A DNA stretch of 6,917 nt. Origin: Burkholderia sp. Its GTDB lineage: Bacteria; Pseudomonadota; Gammaproteobacteria; Burkholderiales; Burkholderiaceae. The first letter of the stretch is position 1, and every line of letters starts with the position of its first letter. The notes beneath the pieces were generated by a model. The model saw nothing but the letters and a program-made list of their open reading frames with translations, searched no databases and had not been told where the DNA came from. Of the stretch, positions 1 through 5,697 are shown piece after piece. Position numbers and translations under genes: made by a program. The stretch spans positions 1 through 6,917 of the forward strand of contig NZ_JAHACR010000235.1 in assembly GCF_018375725.1 (NCBI RefSeq), in the 5' to 3' direction.

Positions 1-136
1 TCGCTGCTGGCGGTTGGGCTGTTGGCCGCGGCGGATCTTGGGCGTTTCCGCTGTCGCGCTTCGGCCGGCTCGTCTACATTGCCGGATGCTGGAAAACGGC
101 TCGCGGCGCGACATCGCGCGGGCCGCCCGCCCATAA
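1..136 (+). CDS. 3' end of an upstream gene, probable membrane protein tail (partial, apparently frameshifted)
   Basis: Seen: a reading frame ends at TAA 134-136, 16 bases before the glycosyltransferase ATG. Its last part (from about 35) has GC-rich third positions and ends RMLENGSRRDIARAARP. The beginning of that frame is rich in Arg, Cys and Trp and looks non-coding. Frame 1 at the same place reads SLLAVGLLAAA, and joining it to frame 2 after position 33 (skipping one G of the GG at 33-34) continues as ILGVSAVALRPARL. The join gives a typical transmembrane helix followed by a basic cytosolic tail. Inference: this is the C-terminus of an inner-membrane protein co-transcribed with the next gene, carrying a one-base insertion, either real or a sequencing error. 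The family cannot be named from about 45 residues. The fragment could also be non-coding. Confidence 0.35.
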   Translation, partial: RCWRLGCWPRRILGVSAVALRPARLHCRMLENGSRRDIARAARP

Positions 137-152
137 CAAATCGCTCATCTGC

Positions 153-1907
153 ATGAAGCCTGTCGTTCGTCTCACCGCCTCCGCCACGCGCGCGCTGCCG
201 CGCTGGCTGCTGCTCACGCTCTGTATCGTCTACGCGGCGTTCGGCCTGTTCGGCCGCGACCCATGGAAAAACGAAGACGCGGCGGGTTTCGGCGTGATGT
301 GGACGATGGCGCAAGGCAGCTGGCACGACTGGCTGCTGCCGAATCTCGTCGGCAAATACATCACGACCGACGGGCCGCTCGGCTACTGGCTCGGCGCGCT
401 GTCGATCCGCGCGCTCGCCCCGTGGGTCGACGCCAGCAACGCATCGCGGGTCGATACCGGCATTCTGTTCTGCGTCGCCTGCGCGTTCGTCTGGTATTCC
501 GCGTACCTGCTCGGCCGCCGCGCCGAAGTGCAGCCGTTCAAGTACGCATTCGGCGGCGAGCCGGAGCCGCGCGACTATGGCCGCACGCTCGCCGACGGCG
601 CACTCCTGATCCTGCTCGCATGCTTCGGCCTCGCCGAGCGCGGACACGAAACGACGCCTCAGCTCGCCCAGTTCGCCTGGATCGCGATGCTCGTCTACGG
701 CGTCGTGCGTGGCATCGACAAACCGGTACAGGGCGCATGCTGGTGGGGCCTGTCAATCGGCCTCGTCGCGCTGTCCGGCAACCCGGTGCTCGTCGGGGCG
801 CTGGTCGCGGGCACCATCGCGATGTGGTTCGTGACACCCGACTTGCGCAATCTGCGCCTGCTCGCGATCGGCCTGCCGCTCGCCGGCGCGATCTTCGCGC
901 TCTGGCTGCTCGCCGCATTCGTTACCGCACCCGTCGACGCCGCGTGGTTTTTCAACCAGTGGCTGCACGACAGCCTGATGCGCTTCTCCGGGCCGCCGAC
1001 CGCCGTGCTCGCGTATGCCGCGAAAAATCTGCCGCTCTTCACGTGGCCCGCCTGGCCGCTCGCGATCTGGGCGTGGTGGAGCTGGGCCGGCCTGCGCCGG
1101 CGCGCACACGTCGCGATTCCGCTGTCGGTCGTCGCGCCGCTCGTCGCGCTCGTGATCCTGCAAAGCCAGCAGTCGAACCGCATGTATATGCTGCTGTTGC
1201 CGCCGCTCACGGTACTCGCGACGTTCGCCCTGCCGACGCTCAAGCGCGGCGCGATCAATGCGATCGACTGGTTCGCGGTGCTGAGCTTCACGATCCTCGG
1301 CACCTTCGTCTGGCTGGTCTGGCTCGCCGCCCTCACCGGCTTCCCGTACCCGCTCGCGCGCAACCTCGGGCGCCTCGTCCCCGGCTTCACGCCGCACTTC
1401 AAGCTGCTGTCGTTCGCCTGCGCGGTCGCGGTGACGGTCTGCTGGTGCCTGCTCGTGAAATGGCGCGTGTCGCGACAGCCGAAGGTGCTGTGGCGCAGCG
1501 TCGTGCTGTCGAGCGCCGGCACGACGCTGATGTGGGTGCTGCTGATGACACTATGGCTGCCGATCGTCAACTACGGCCGGACCTACCGCGACGTCGCGCA
1601 GCAGATCACCGCACATCTGCCGTCGGACTATGAATGCATTGCGCCCGTGCGTCTCGGCGACGCGCAGATCGCCACCTTCGCGTATTTCGGCAACATGCAT
1701 TTCGGCTTTTCCGGCGACTGCGACGTGATCCTGCGTCAGGATCGCGCGGACTTCGGCGCACCCAGCTCGATGTCGCAATATGTGTGGCGACTCGTCTGGG
1801 AAGGCCGCCGCGTCGCCGACCGCGACGAACGCTTCCGCCTGTACGAGCGCATCGAGCGGCCGAAGGCGCCGAGCAAGCGCCGCCCGCCGGTGCGTCAGCC
1901 GCACTGA
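153..1907 (+). CDS. GT-C membrane glycosyltransferase, ArnT/PMT (dolichyl-phosphate-mannose mannosyltransferase-like) family
   Basis: A 584-residue inner-membrane protein with about ten or more hydrophobic segments (for example residues 17-34, 103-120, 148-160, 172-186, 197-227, 235-258, 323-337, 345-361, 372-395, 417-436, 452-471). The first periplasmic loop carries the acidic GT-C signature GRDPWKNEDAAGF (34-46), followed by TTDGPLGYW (71-79), matching the acidic loop and the 'PPL-YW' motif of ArnT/PMT proteins. Known of the family: such enzymes use a polyprenyl-phosphate sugar on the periplasmic face and transfer it to lipid A, protein or another acceptor. Donor and acceptor cannot be read here, and ArnT itself is not claimed. 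A soluble C-terminal region (about 475-570) contains the pair C495/C523, which could form a disulfide. The start ATG 153 is chosen because an N-terminus MKPVVRLTA followed by a first helix is sensible. There is no clear Shine-Dalgarno and the frame is open back to the window edge. The stop lies two bases before norM, indicating an operon. Confidence 0.85.
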   Translation: MKPVVRLTASATRALPRWLLLTLCIVYAAFGLFGRDPWKNEDAAGFGVMWTMAQGSWHDWLLPNLVGKYITTDGPLGYWLGALSIRALAPWVDASNASRVDTGILFCVACAFVWYSAYLLGRRAEVQPFKYAFGGEPEPRDYGRTLADGALLILLACFGLAERGHETTPQLAQFAWIAMLVYGVVRGIDKPVQGACWWGLSIGLVALSGNPVLVGALVAGTIAMWFVTPDLRNLRLLAIGLPLAGAIFALWLLAAFVTAPVDAAWFFNQWLHDSLMRFSGPPTAVLAYAAKNLPLFTWPAWPLAIWAWWSWAGLRRRAHVAIPLSVVAPLVALVILQSQQSNRMYMLLLPPLTVLATFALPTLKRGAINAIDWFAVLSFTILGTFVWLVWLAALTGFPYPLARNLGRLVPGFTPHFKLLSFACAVAVTVCWCLLVKWRVSRQPKVLWRSVVLSSAGTTLMWVLLMTLWLPIVNYGRTYRDVAQQITAHLPSDYECIAPVRLGDAQIATFAYFGNMHFGFSGDCDVILRQDRADFGAPSSMSQYVWRLVWEGRRVADRDERFRLYERIERPKAPSKRRPPVRQPH

Positions 1908-1909
1908 CC

Positions 1910-3292
1910 GTGTTCGCCGACATCCGCCAGATCGTCGGGCTCGCATGGCCGGTGCTCGTCGGCCAGCTCGCGATCATCGCATTCGGCGTGATCGACACGG
2001 CGATGGTCGGGCGCTTCTCCATCGTCGACCTCGCCGCGCTCGGGCTCGGCTCATCGATCTATGTGTCGGTCTACATCGGCCTGACGGGCATCCTTTCCGC
2101 GCTGCAGCCCATTACGGGCCAGTTGTACGGCGCGCGCCGCTACGAGGAGATCGGCGAGGAAGTCCGCCAGGCGCTGTGGCTCGCCACATTGCTCGCGGTG
2201 CCGGGTTTCCTGCTGCTGCATTTCCCCGATCCGCTGCTGCGCATCGCGCATGCGCCCGCCGCGCTGCACGACCGCACCGTCGCGTATCTGCGCATCCTGT
2301 CGTTCGGGCTGCCGGCCAGTCTCGTCTTTCGCATCTACAACGCGCTGACCAACGCGGCCGGCAAGCCCCGTCTCGCGATGACCCTGCAGATCGGCGCGCT
2401 GATGCTCAAGGTTCCGTTGAACGTCTGGTTCATCTTCGGCGGCCTCGGCGTGCCAGCCCTTGGCGGCCCCGGCTGCGGCCTCGCGAGCACGCTGATCAAC
2501 TGGGCGCTCGCGCTGACCGGCTTCACGCTGCTCGCGAAGCTCGACGTGTTCGCGCCGCTTTCGATCTTCTCGCGCTTTTGCTGGCCCGTGTGGGAACGCC
2601 AGAAGGCGATCCTGAAGCTCGGCGTGCCGATGGGCCTGTCGTACCTGATCGAGGTGACGTCGTACACGTGCATGGCGCTCTTCATCGCGCAGTTCGGCAC
2701 GACGACGCTCGCCGGCCACCAGATCGCCGGCAACATCGGCGCGGTGCTGTACATGACGCCGCTGTCGATCGGCGTGGCGGCCTCGACGCTCGTGGCACGC
2801 GCACTCGGCGCCGGCCGCCCCGACGAGGCGCGGCTGCTCGGCCGGCACAGCGTGATGCTCGCGTGCGGGATCGCCGCCGCATACGGCATGCTCGTGTTCA
2901 CGCTGCGCCCGCTGATCGTCGGCAGCTACACGCCGAACCCTGCCGTGGCGAGCGCCGCGCTGCCACTGGTCGCGATCGTCACCTGCTATCACTTCTTCGA
3001 CGCCATGCAGATCACATCGGCGTTCGTGCTGCGCGCCTACAAAGTCGCGGTCGTGCCGACCGTGATCTATGCGGTGGCGCTGTGGGGCGTCGGGCTCGGC
3101 GGCGGCTACGTGCTCGGCTTCGACGTGGGCGGCATCGCGCCCGCGTGGCTGACGGGCGCGCGCGGCTTCTGGTTCGCGAACACGATCAGCCTGATGCTCG
3201 CGGGCGCGGGACTGACGCGCTACCTGCACTACGTGAGCCGCACGCACCTGTCGCGCAGGTCATCGCGATCGGCCGACGTGATCACGATGTAG
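1910..3292 (+). CDS. norM: MATE family multidrug efflux transporter NorM
   Basis: A 460-residue, 12-helix inner-membrane exporter of the MATE family, which expels cationic drugs and dyes in exchange for Na+ or H+. Typical length is 450-470. TM1 reads PVLVGQL...VIDTAMVGR and is followed by LAALGLGSSIYV and PITGQLYGA, matching the NorM branch. The second half repeats the fold (LAGHQIAGNIGAVLYMTPLS, 267-286). Three membrane acidic residues correspond to the key ones of NorM from Vibrio cholerae: D29 (TM1), E248 (SYLIEVTSY, TM7) and D364 (YHFFDAMQ, TM10). The start is inferred as GTG 1910, because upstream residues in this frame are an Arg-rich shadow of the previous gene. It lies 2 bases past that gene's TGA with no good Shine-Dalgarno, so translation is probably coupled. 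An overlapping CTG at 1904 is less likely. From memory: Burkholderia norM has been linked to polymyxin tolerance. The exact substrate range is unknown. Confidence 0.92.
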   Translation: MFADIRQIVGLAWPVLVGQLAIIAFGVIDTAMVGRFSIVDLAALGLGSSIYVSVYIGLTGILSALQPITGQLYGARRYEEIGEEVRQALWLATLLAVPGFLLLHFPDPLLRIAHAPAALHDRTVAYLRILSFGLPASLVFRIYNALTNAAGKPRLAMTLQIGALMLKVPLNVWFIFGGLGVPALGGPGCGLASTLINWALALTGFTLLAKLDVFAPLSIFSRFCWPVWERQKAILKLGVPMGLSYLIEVTSYTCMALFIAQFGTTTLAGHQIAGNIGAVLYMTPLSIGVAASTLVARALGAGRPDEARLLGRHSVMLACGIAAAYGMLVFTLRPLIVGSYTPNPAVASAALPLVAIVTCYHFFDAMQITSAFVLRAYKVAVVPTVIYAVALWGVGLGGGYVLGFDVGGIAPAWLTGARGFWFANTISLMLAGAGLTRYLHYVSRTHLSRRSSRSADVITM

Positions 3293-3333
3293 CGAAGCCC
3301 AAGCGCTGCGACCCGCCGTCCGACTACGCCGCA

Positions 3334-3768
3334 TCAGGCGACGAGCGCAGCCGCCTCGGTCGCGTCGCCGCCCTCGCCCGCCGCTTCGTCGCGGCGGGCG
3401 AACACCTCACGCGCCGCGAACAGCGCGTTGAGCGCGGCCGGAAACCCCGCGTAGACGGCCATCTGCATGAACACCTCAACGATTTCGTCGCGCGTGCAGC
3501 CGACGTTCAGCGCAGCCTCGATATGCACCTTGAGCTGCGGCTGCGCGTTGCCGAGCGCGGCCAGCGCCGCGATCGTCGCGATCTCGCGCGACTTCAGGTC
3601 GAGCTGCGGCCGGCTGTAGATGTCGCCGAAGCCGAATTCGACGAGGAGCCGCCCGAAATCCGGCGCAATCGGCGCGAGCGCGGCGATCACGCGCTCGCCC
3701 ACTTCGCCGTCGATTTCCTTCAGCTTGCTCCAGCCGCGCGTATAGCGATCTTCAACCGGTCGTTCCAT
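3334..3768 (-). CDS. carboxymuconolactone decarboxylase (CMD) family protein
   Basis: A 144-residue cytosolic, all-helical protein. The CMD core spans about residues 38-125: YSRPQLDLKSREIATIAALAALG (51-73), then LKVHIEAALNVGCTRDEIVEV (79-99) and AVYAGFPAALNAL (104-116). E62 and H82 sit where PcaC-type decarboxylases have conserved residues. Only one cysteine is present (C91), so the CxxC pair of AhpD-type peroxidase partners is missing. Known of the family: members include 4-carboxymuconolactone decarboxylase and many stand-alone proteins of unknown activity. No other protocatechuate-pathway gene is nearby, so a true PcaC role is not supported. The start ATG 3768-3766 is chosen over longer Arg-rich readings because AAGGA (3782-3778) lies 9 bases upstream and homologous sequence begins with MERP. 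The start lies inside the merR 3' end (17-bp overlap), so it should be co-expressed with and controlled by that regulator. The last 20 residues are Ala/Glu-rich. Confidence 0.88.
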   Translation of the reverse strand: MERPVEDRYTRGWSKLKEIDGEVGERVIAALAPIAPDFGRLLVEFGFGDIYSRPQLDLKSREIATIAALAALGNAQPQLKVHIEAALNVGCTRDEIVEVFMQMAVYAGFPAALNALFAAREVFARRDEAAGEGGDATEAAALVA

Positions 3769-4213
3769 GGTGTCCGTCCTTTTTCGATGGTGAATGAGAG
3801 GTACTCGCCCGTCGTTCCGTCTCGCGCTCCTGCGTCTCGTAGTACGCGATCTTGTCGCATATCGTGTCGAGGCTCGCCTGCAGTTCCGCGATATGCGCGC
3901 GCACCGCATCGCGATGCGCGACCAGCAACCGTCGCCGCGCCCCGAACGTCGACTCGCCCTCCGCGCGCAGCGCCGCGAACTGCTGCATCTGCGCGATCGG
4001 CATGCCGGTCGCCTTCAGGCGCATCACGAACGCAAGCCAGTCAAGGTCGGCCGGCGCATAGAGCCGGTGTCCGGCCGCCGTGCGCGAAATCGCGCGCAGC
4101 AGGCCGGCCTGCTCGTAATACCGCAACGTATGCGTCGACACGCCCGTCAGCCGGGCGACTTGCCCGATCGTCAGCGGACCGGCGGCGGAAGGTCTGGATA
4201 CGGTTTTCGACAT
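3752..4213 (-). CDS. MerR family transcriptional regulator
   Basis: A 153-residue DNA-binding protein. The winged helix-turn-helix starts at LTIGQVARLTGVSTHTLRYYE (14-34), with the hallmark TLRYYEQAGLL, and continues through the wing GHRLYAPADLDWLAF (48-62) and the second HTH-like helices LKATGMPIAQMQQF (66-79). A long dimerisation helix follows (about 86-127, ending DTICDKIAYYE). One cysteine, C119, lies in this helix. The metal-binding cysteines of MerR, CueR or ZntR are absent, which suggests the YyaN/AdhR-like, small-molecule or electrophile-responsive branch rather than metal sensing. The polar tail 133-153 (SHSPSKKDGHHG region) is probably a by-product of the overlap with the CMD start. 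ATG 4213-4211 is the only plausible start before the HTH. The promoter's -10 lies only 11 bases upstream, so the leader is very short. Expected action: binds its own operator and distorts the 19-bp spacer to control merR-CMD. The inducer is unknown. Confidence 0.92.
   Translation of the reverse strand: MSKTVSRPSAAGPLTIGQVARLTGVSTHTLRYYEQAGLLRAISRTAAGHRLYAPADLDWLAFVMRLKATGMPIAQMQQFAALRAEGESTFGARRRLLVAHRDAVRAHIAELQASLDTICDKIAYYETQERETERRASTSHSPSKKDGHHGTTG
3778..3782 (-). promoter_or_regulatory. Shine-Dalgarno of the CMD gene inside merR
   Basis: AAGGA on the minus strand, 9 bases before ATG 3768. It decides the CMD start against longer in-frame readings. It lies within the merR coding sequence, so ribosomes finishing merR may help open this site. 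Confidence 0.7.
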
Positions 4214-4223
4214 GGCACGCTCA

Positions 4224-4254
4224 AGGTTAGAAGTTAGAGTTCACTCTAAGTCAA
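4224..4254 (-). promoter_or_regulatory. MerR-type sigma70 promoter of merR-CMD with 19-bp spacer
   Basis: Read on the minus strand, a -35 TTGACT (4254-4249) and a -10 TAACCT (4229-4224) are separated by exactly 19 bases. That overlong spacer is the hallmark of promoters remodelled by MerR proteins, and the -10 is identical to that of CueR-controlled copA as I recall it. The operator dyad lies within the spacer. Transcription would start near 4218-4216, just 3-5 bases before the merR ATG. Confidence 0.8.
4234..4249. promoter_or_regulatory. MerR operator dyad TTAGAGT-TC-ACTCTAA
   Basis: A perfect 7-bp inverted repeat with a 2-bp centre, lying between the -35 and -10 of the merR promoter and abutting the -35. 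Position and symmetry fit the operator of the MerR protein encoded directly downstream, implying autoregulation. Its AT-rich sequence stands out from the GC-rich surroundings. Confidence 0.8.
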
Positions 4255-4379
4255 GCCGCATCGACCGGCCAGTACGGCGACTTGCGCAGACACCGTAAAG
4301 AATGGTCAAAAGCGCTGTCCGCCGCGGCTTTCTGGCTTTACAGCGACGCAAGCCTTCAGCAAGATTCGGTCAGCCTGTC

Positions 4380-4408
4380 TTAAAAAGGGCACGCATTTGT
4401 CCTATGCT
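4380..4408 (+). promoter_or_regulatory. candidate promoter of the HhH protein gene
   Basis: Within the 273-base divergent gap (4214-4486), TTAAAA (4380-4385) and TATGCT (4403-4408) are spaced by 17 bases. Each matches the sigma70 consensus at 4 of 6 positions. This is an AT-rich patch about 80 bases before the start codon. The rest of the gap holds the merR promoter and no coding frame I can support. Confidence 0.35.
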
Positions 4409-4473
4409 TAACGCGATACGCGGCCTCGCGTCGTCGGCCGTCCGTTGCAACCGTCCATCATCCGTCTGAACCT

Positions 4474-4478
4474 GGGAG
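4474..4478 (+). promoter_or_regulatory. Shine-Dalgarno of the HhH protein gene
   Basis: GGGAG ends 8 bases before ATG 4487. It supports that start, which begins a signal peptide, over the in-frame TTG at 4445. Confidence 0.65.
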
Positions 4479-4486
4479 CCTTTGCC

Positions 4487-5083
4487 ATGCTGAAAAAGCT
4501 GCTGATGCTGTTCGTCGCGCTGTCGCTGTCCCTGACCGCGGCCTTCGCCGCCGCAGTCGAAGTCAATACGGCCGACCAGGCCGCGCTCGAATCCGTGAAG
4601 GGTCTCGGACCCGTGAAATCGAAGGCGATCATCGACGAACGCACCAAGAACGGCCCGTTCAAGAACGCAGACGATCTCGCGAACCGCGTGAAGGGACTGG
4701 GCGCGAAGTCGGTCGCGCACCTTGAGGAGAACGGCCTGACGATCGGCGGCTCGTCGACGCCGCCGAAGGGTGAAAAGGCATCGAAGCCCGGCGTGACGAC
4801 GAACCCGATGAATACAACGACGGGTACGAAGACGACCGGCGCCGCACCGGCGGCCACGCCCGCGCCGACGCCGGCCGCGAGCGCGCCTGAGGCGGCGGAG
4901 AAGCCGGCCAAGGCCAAGCGCGCATCGAAGAAGGACAAGGCGGCGTCCGCGGCAGCGGCCCCCGCACCGGCGCCCGGCGCGAGCGCGCCGGCTGCCGCAT
5001 CGCCCGCGAAAGCCACGAAGGAGTCGAAGAAGAAGAGCAAGAATGACAATGCAGCCTCCGCCGCCGCGGCGTCGGGCGCCTGA
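4487..5083 (+). CDS. secreted helix-hairpin-helix (ComEA-like) protein with Lys/Ala/Pro-rich tail
   Basis: 198 residues. Residues 1-23 form a signal peptide (MLKKLL, hydrophobic core, AFAAA cleavage region), so the product is probably periplasmic or secreted. A ComEA-type double helix-hairpin-helix domain follows (24-87): VNTADQAAL, hairpin KGLGPVKSKAI (38-48), the NGPFKNADDL linker (55-64) and a second hairpin KGLGAKSVAHL (69-79). Known of the family: such domains bind double-stranded DNA without sequence specificity, and ComEA serves in DNA uptake. Residues 88-198 are low complexity (Ala, Pro, Lys, Thr, Ser), with the repeated element SKKDKAASAAAA (147-158) and SKKKSKNDNAASAAAA (180-195). 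This resembles histone-H1-like tails and may bind nucleic acid or the cell wall. Small HhH proteins of this kind occur in beta-proteobacteria without proof of a role in competence. No other competence gene is nearby. Start ATG 4487 is supported by the Shine-Dalgarno and signal peptide. Confidence 0.85.
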   Translation: MLKKLLMLFVALSLSLTAAFAAAVEVNTADQAALESVKGLGPVKSKAIIDERTKNGPFKNADDLANRVKGLGAKSVAHLEENGLTIGGSSTPPKGEKASKPGVTTNPMNTTTGTKTTGAAPAATPAPTPAASAPEAAEKPAKAKRASKKDKAASAAAAPAPAPGASAPAAASPAKATKESKKKSKNDNAASAAAASGA

Positions 5084-5129
5084 TGCACGCCGCGTGCGCG
5101 GCGATATGCGCATGCGGTTTCGTTCCACT

Positions 5130-5156
5130 GGCGCCGCCATCGCGGCGCCTTTCATT
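5130..5156 (+). terminator. possible rho-independent terminator after the HhH gene
   Basis: Perfect 8-bp stem GGCGCCGC (5130-5137) / GCGGCGCC (5142-5149) with loop CATC, followed by TTTCATT. The U tract is poor and the next Shine-Dalgarno starts at 5157, so it may only attenuate read-through into the DUF937 gene. A second GC-rich inverted repeat (5088-5103) lies just upstream. Confidence 0.5.
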
Positions 5157-5170
5157 GAAGGTGAAGAATC

Positions 5171-5602
5171 ATGGGTCTACTCGATATCGTCGGCGGTCTG
5201 ATCGGCGGCCAGGCCGGCGGCAATTCGCAAAGCGCGCTGCTGTCGGCCGCGCTCGAATTCATCAATAACCAGCCGGGCGGCCTGAACGGCCTCATCGAGA
5301 AGTTCAAGGCGGGCGGCGCCGGCGACATCATCGGCTCGTGGGTCGGCACCGGCGAGAACCAGCCGATTTCGCCCGAGACGCTGCAACACGTGCTCGGCTC
5401 GGACACGGTCGGCGCACTGGCGAGCAAGGTTGGCATCGATCCGGGCCAGGTGTCCGGCATCCTCGCTCAGGCGTTGCCGCACGTCATCAACGGCGCGACG
5501 CCGAACGGCGAAGTGCCGGCCGGCGGCCAGCTCGACGCGCCGAACCTGCTCGGGACGCTGTCGCAGCTCGCCGGCCTGTTCGGCGGCAACAAGCAGGGCT
5601 GA
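5171..5602 (+). CDS. YidB family (DUF937) protein
   Basis: 143 residues, close to the length of Escherichia coli YidB. It opens with the Gly-rich MGLLDIVGGLIGG (1-13), followed by a helical stretch LLSAALEFINNQPGGLNGLIEKFKAGGAGDI (23-53) and the typical WVGTGENQPISPETLQHVLG (57-76). The ALASKVGID..QVSGILAQALPHVINGATPNGEVP region (82-116) completes the DUF937 domain. No signal peptide or transmembrane segment is evident, so it is probably cytosolic. The biochemical function of the family is unknown to me. ATG 5171 has GAAGG (5157-5161) 9 bases upstream. It follows the HhH gene by 87 bases in the same direction, with a possible weak terminator between, so it may have its own promoter. It converges on clpB and shares its terminator region. 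Confidence 0.88.
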   Translation: MGLLDIVGGLIGGQAGGNSQSALLSAALEFINNQPGGLNGLIEKFKAGGAGDIIGSWVGTGENQPISPETLQHVLGSDTVGALASKVGIDPGQVSGILAQALPHVINGATPNGEVPAGGQLDAPNLLGTLSQLAGLFGGNKQG

Positions 5603-5623
5603 ACCCGCTTTCGCGCAGTACAT

Positions 5624-5662
5624 AAAAAAACACCCCGCCGGAATGGCGGGGTGTTTGTCTTT
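5624..5662. terminator. bidirectional rho-independent terminator between DUF937 gene and clpB
   Basis: Perfect 12-bp stem AAACACCCCGCC (5628-5639) / GGCGGGGTGTTT (5645-5656) with loop GGAAT. On the minus strand the stem runs into seven consecutive T (complement of A 5624-5630), giving an excellent terminator for clpB. On the plus strand it is followed by GTCTTT, a weaker U tract, serving the DUF937 gene. Confidence 0.9.
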
Positions 5663-5664
5663 CG

Positions 5665-5686
5665 GGATCCGGCATCGGCCGGATCC
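5665..5686. repeat. inverted repeat (hairpin) between clpB stop and terminator
   Basis: Perfect 9-bp arms GGATCCGGC (5665-5673) and GCCGGATCC (5678-5686) with a 4-base loop, 11 bases beyond the clpB stop. There is no T tract, so it is not a terminator by itself. It could stabilise the 3' end of the clpB mRNA. Each arm contains a BamHI site. Confidence 0.6.
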
Positions 5687-5697
5687 GCTTCAGGCGG

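Noticed and set aside
263..1633. Long open frame of 456 codons inside the glycosyltransferase gene
   Set aside because: Arg/Ala-dominated composition typical of an out-of-frame reading of GC-rich coding DNA. The overlapping frame encodes a coherent membrane protein.
1634..1909. N-terminal extension of NorM to ATG 1634
   Set aside because: The extra residues are Arg-rich and are the +1 shadow of the glycosyltransferase. MATE proteins begin just before the TM1 sequence.
2051..3247. 398-codon minus-strand frame opposite norM
   Set aside because: Charged, Arg/Glu/Gln/His-rich antisense reading with no motif. NorM on the other strand has conserved helices and acidic residues.
3334..3768. AhpD-type peroxidase partner
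   Set aside because: The CxxC catalytic pair is absent. Only one Cys is present.
3769..3909. 47-residue N-terminal extension of the CMD protein
   Set aside because: Arg/Ser/Thr-rich shadow of merR. The internal ATG 3768 has a good Shine-Dalgarno and gives the normal family length.
1780..4230. Plus-strand open frame of 816 codons across norM, CMD and merR
   Set aside because: Runs through three recognisable genes on both strands, is Arg-rich, and has no domain. It is a shadow frame.
4295..4341. GTAAAG ... CTTTAC inverted repeat in the merR-HhH gap
   Set aside because: Only 6 bp arms with a 35-base spacer. Expected by chance and not linked to a promoter element.
5088..5103. CGCCGCG-TG-CGCGGCG as a terminator after the HhH gene
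   Set aside because: The loop is too small for the full stem and no T tract follows. The better candidate is 5130-5156.
4370..5155. Minus-strand frames opposite the HhH gene (261 and 226 codons)
   Set aside because: The plus strand has a signal peptide, HhH motifs and a Shine-Dalgarno. The antisense readings only mirror its low-complexity tail.
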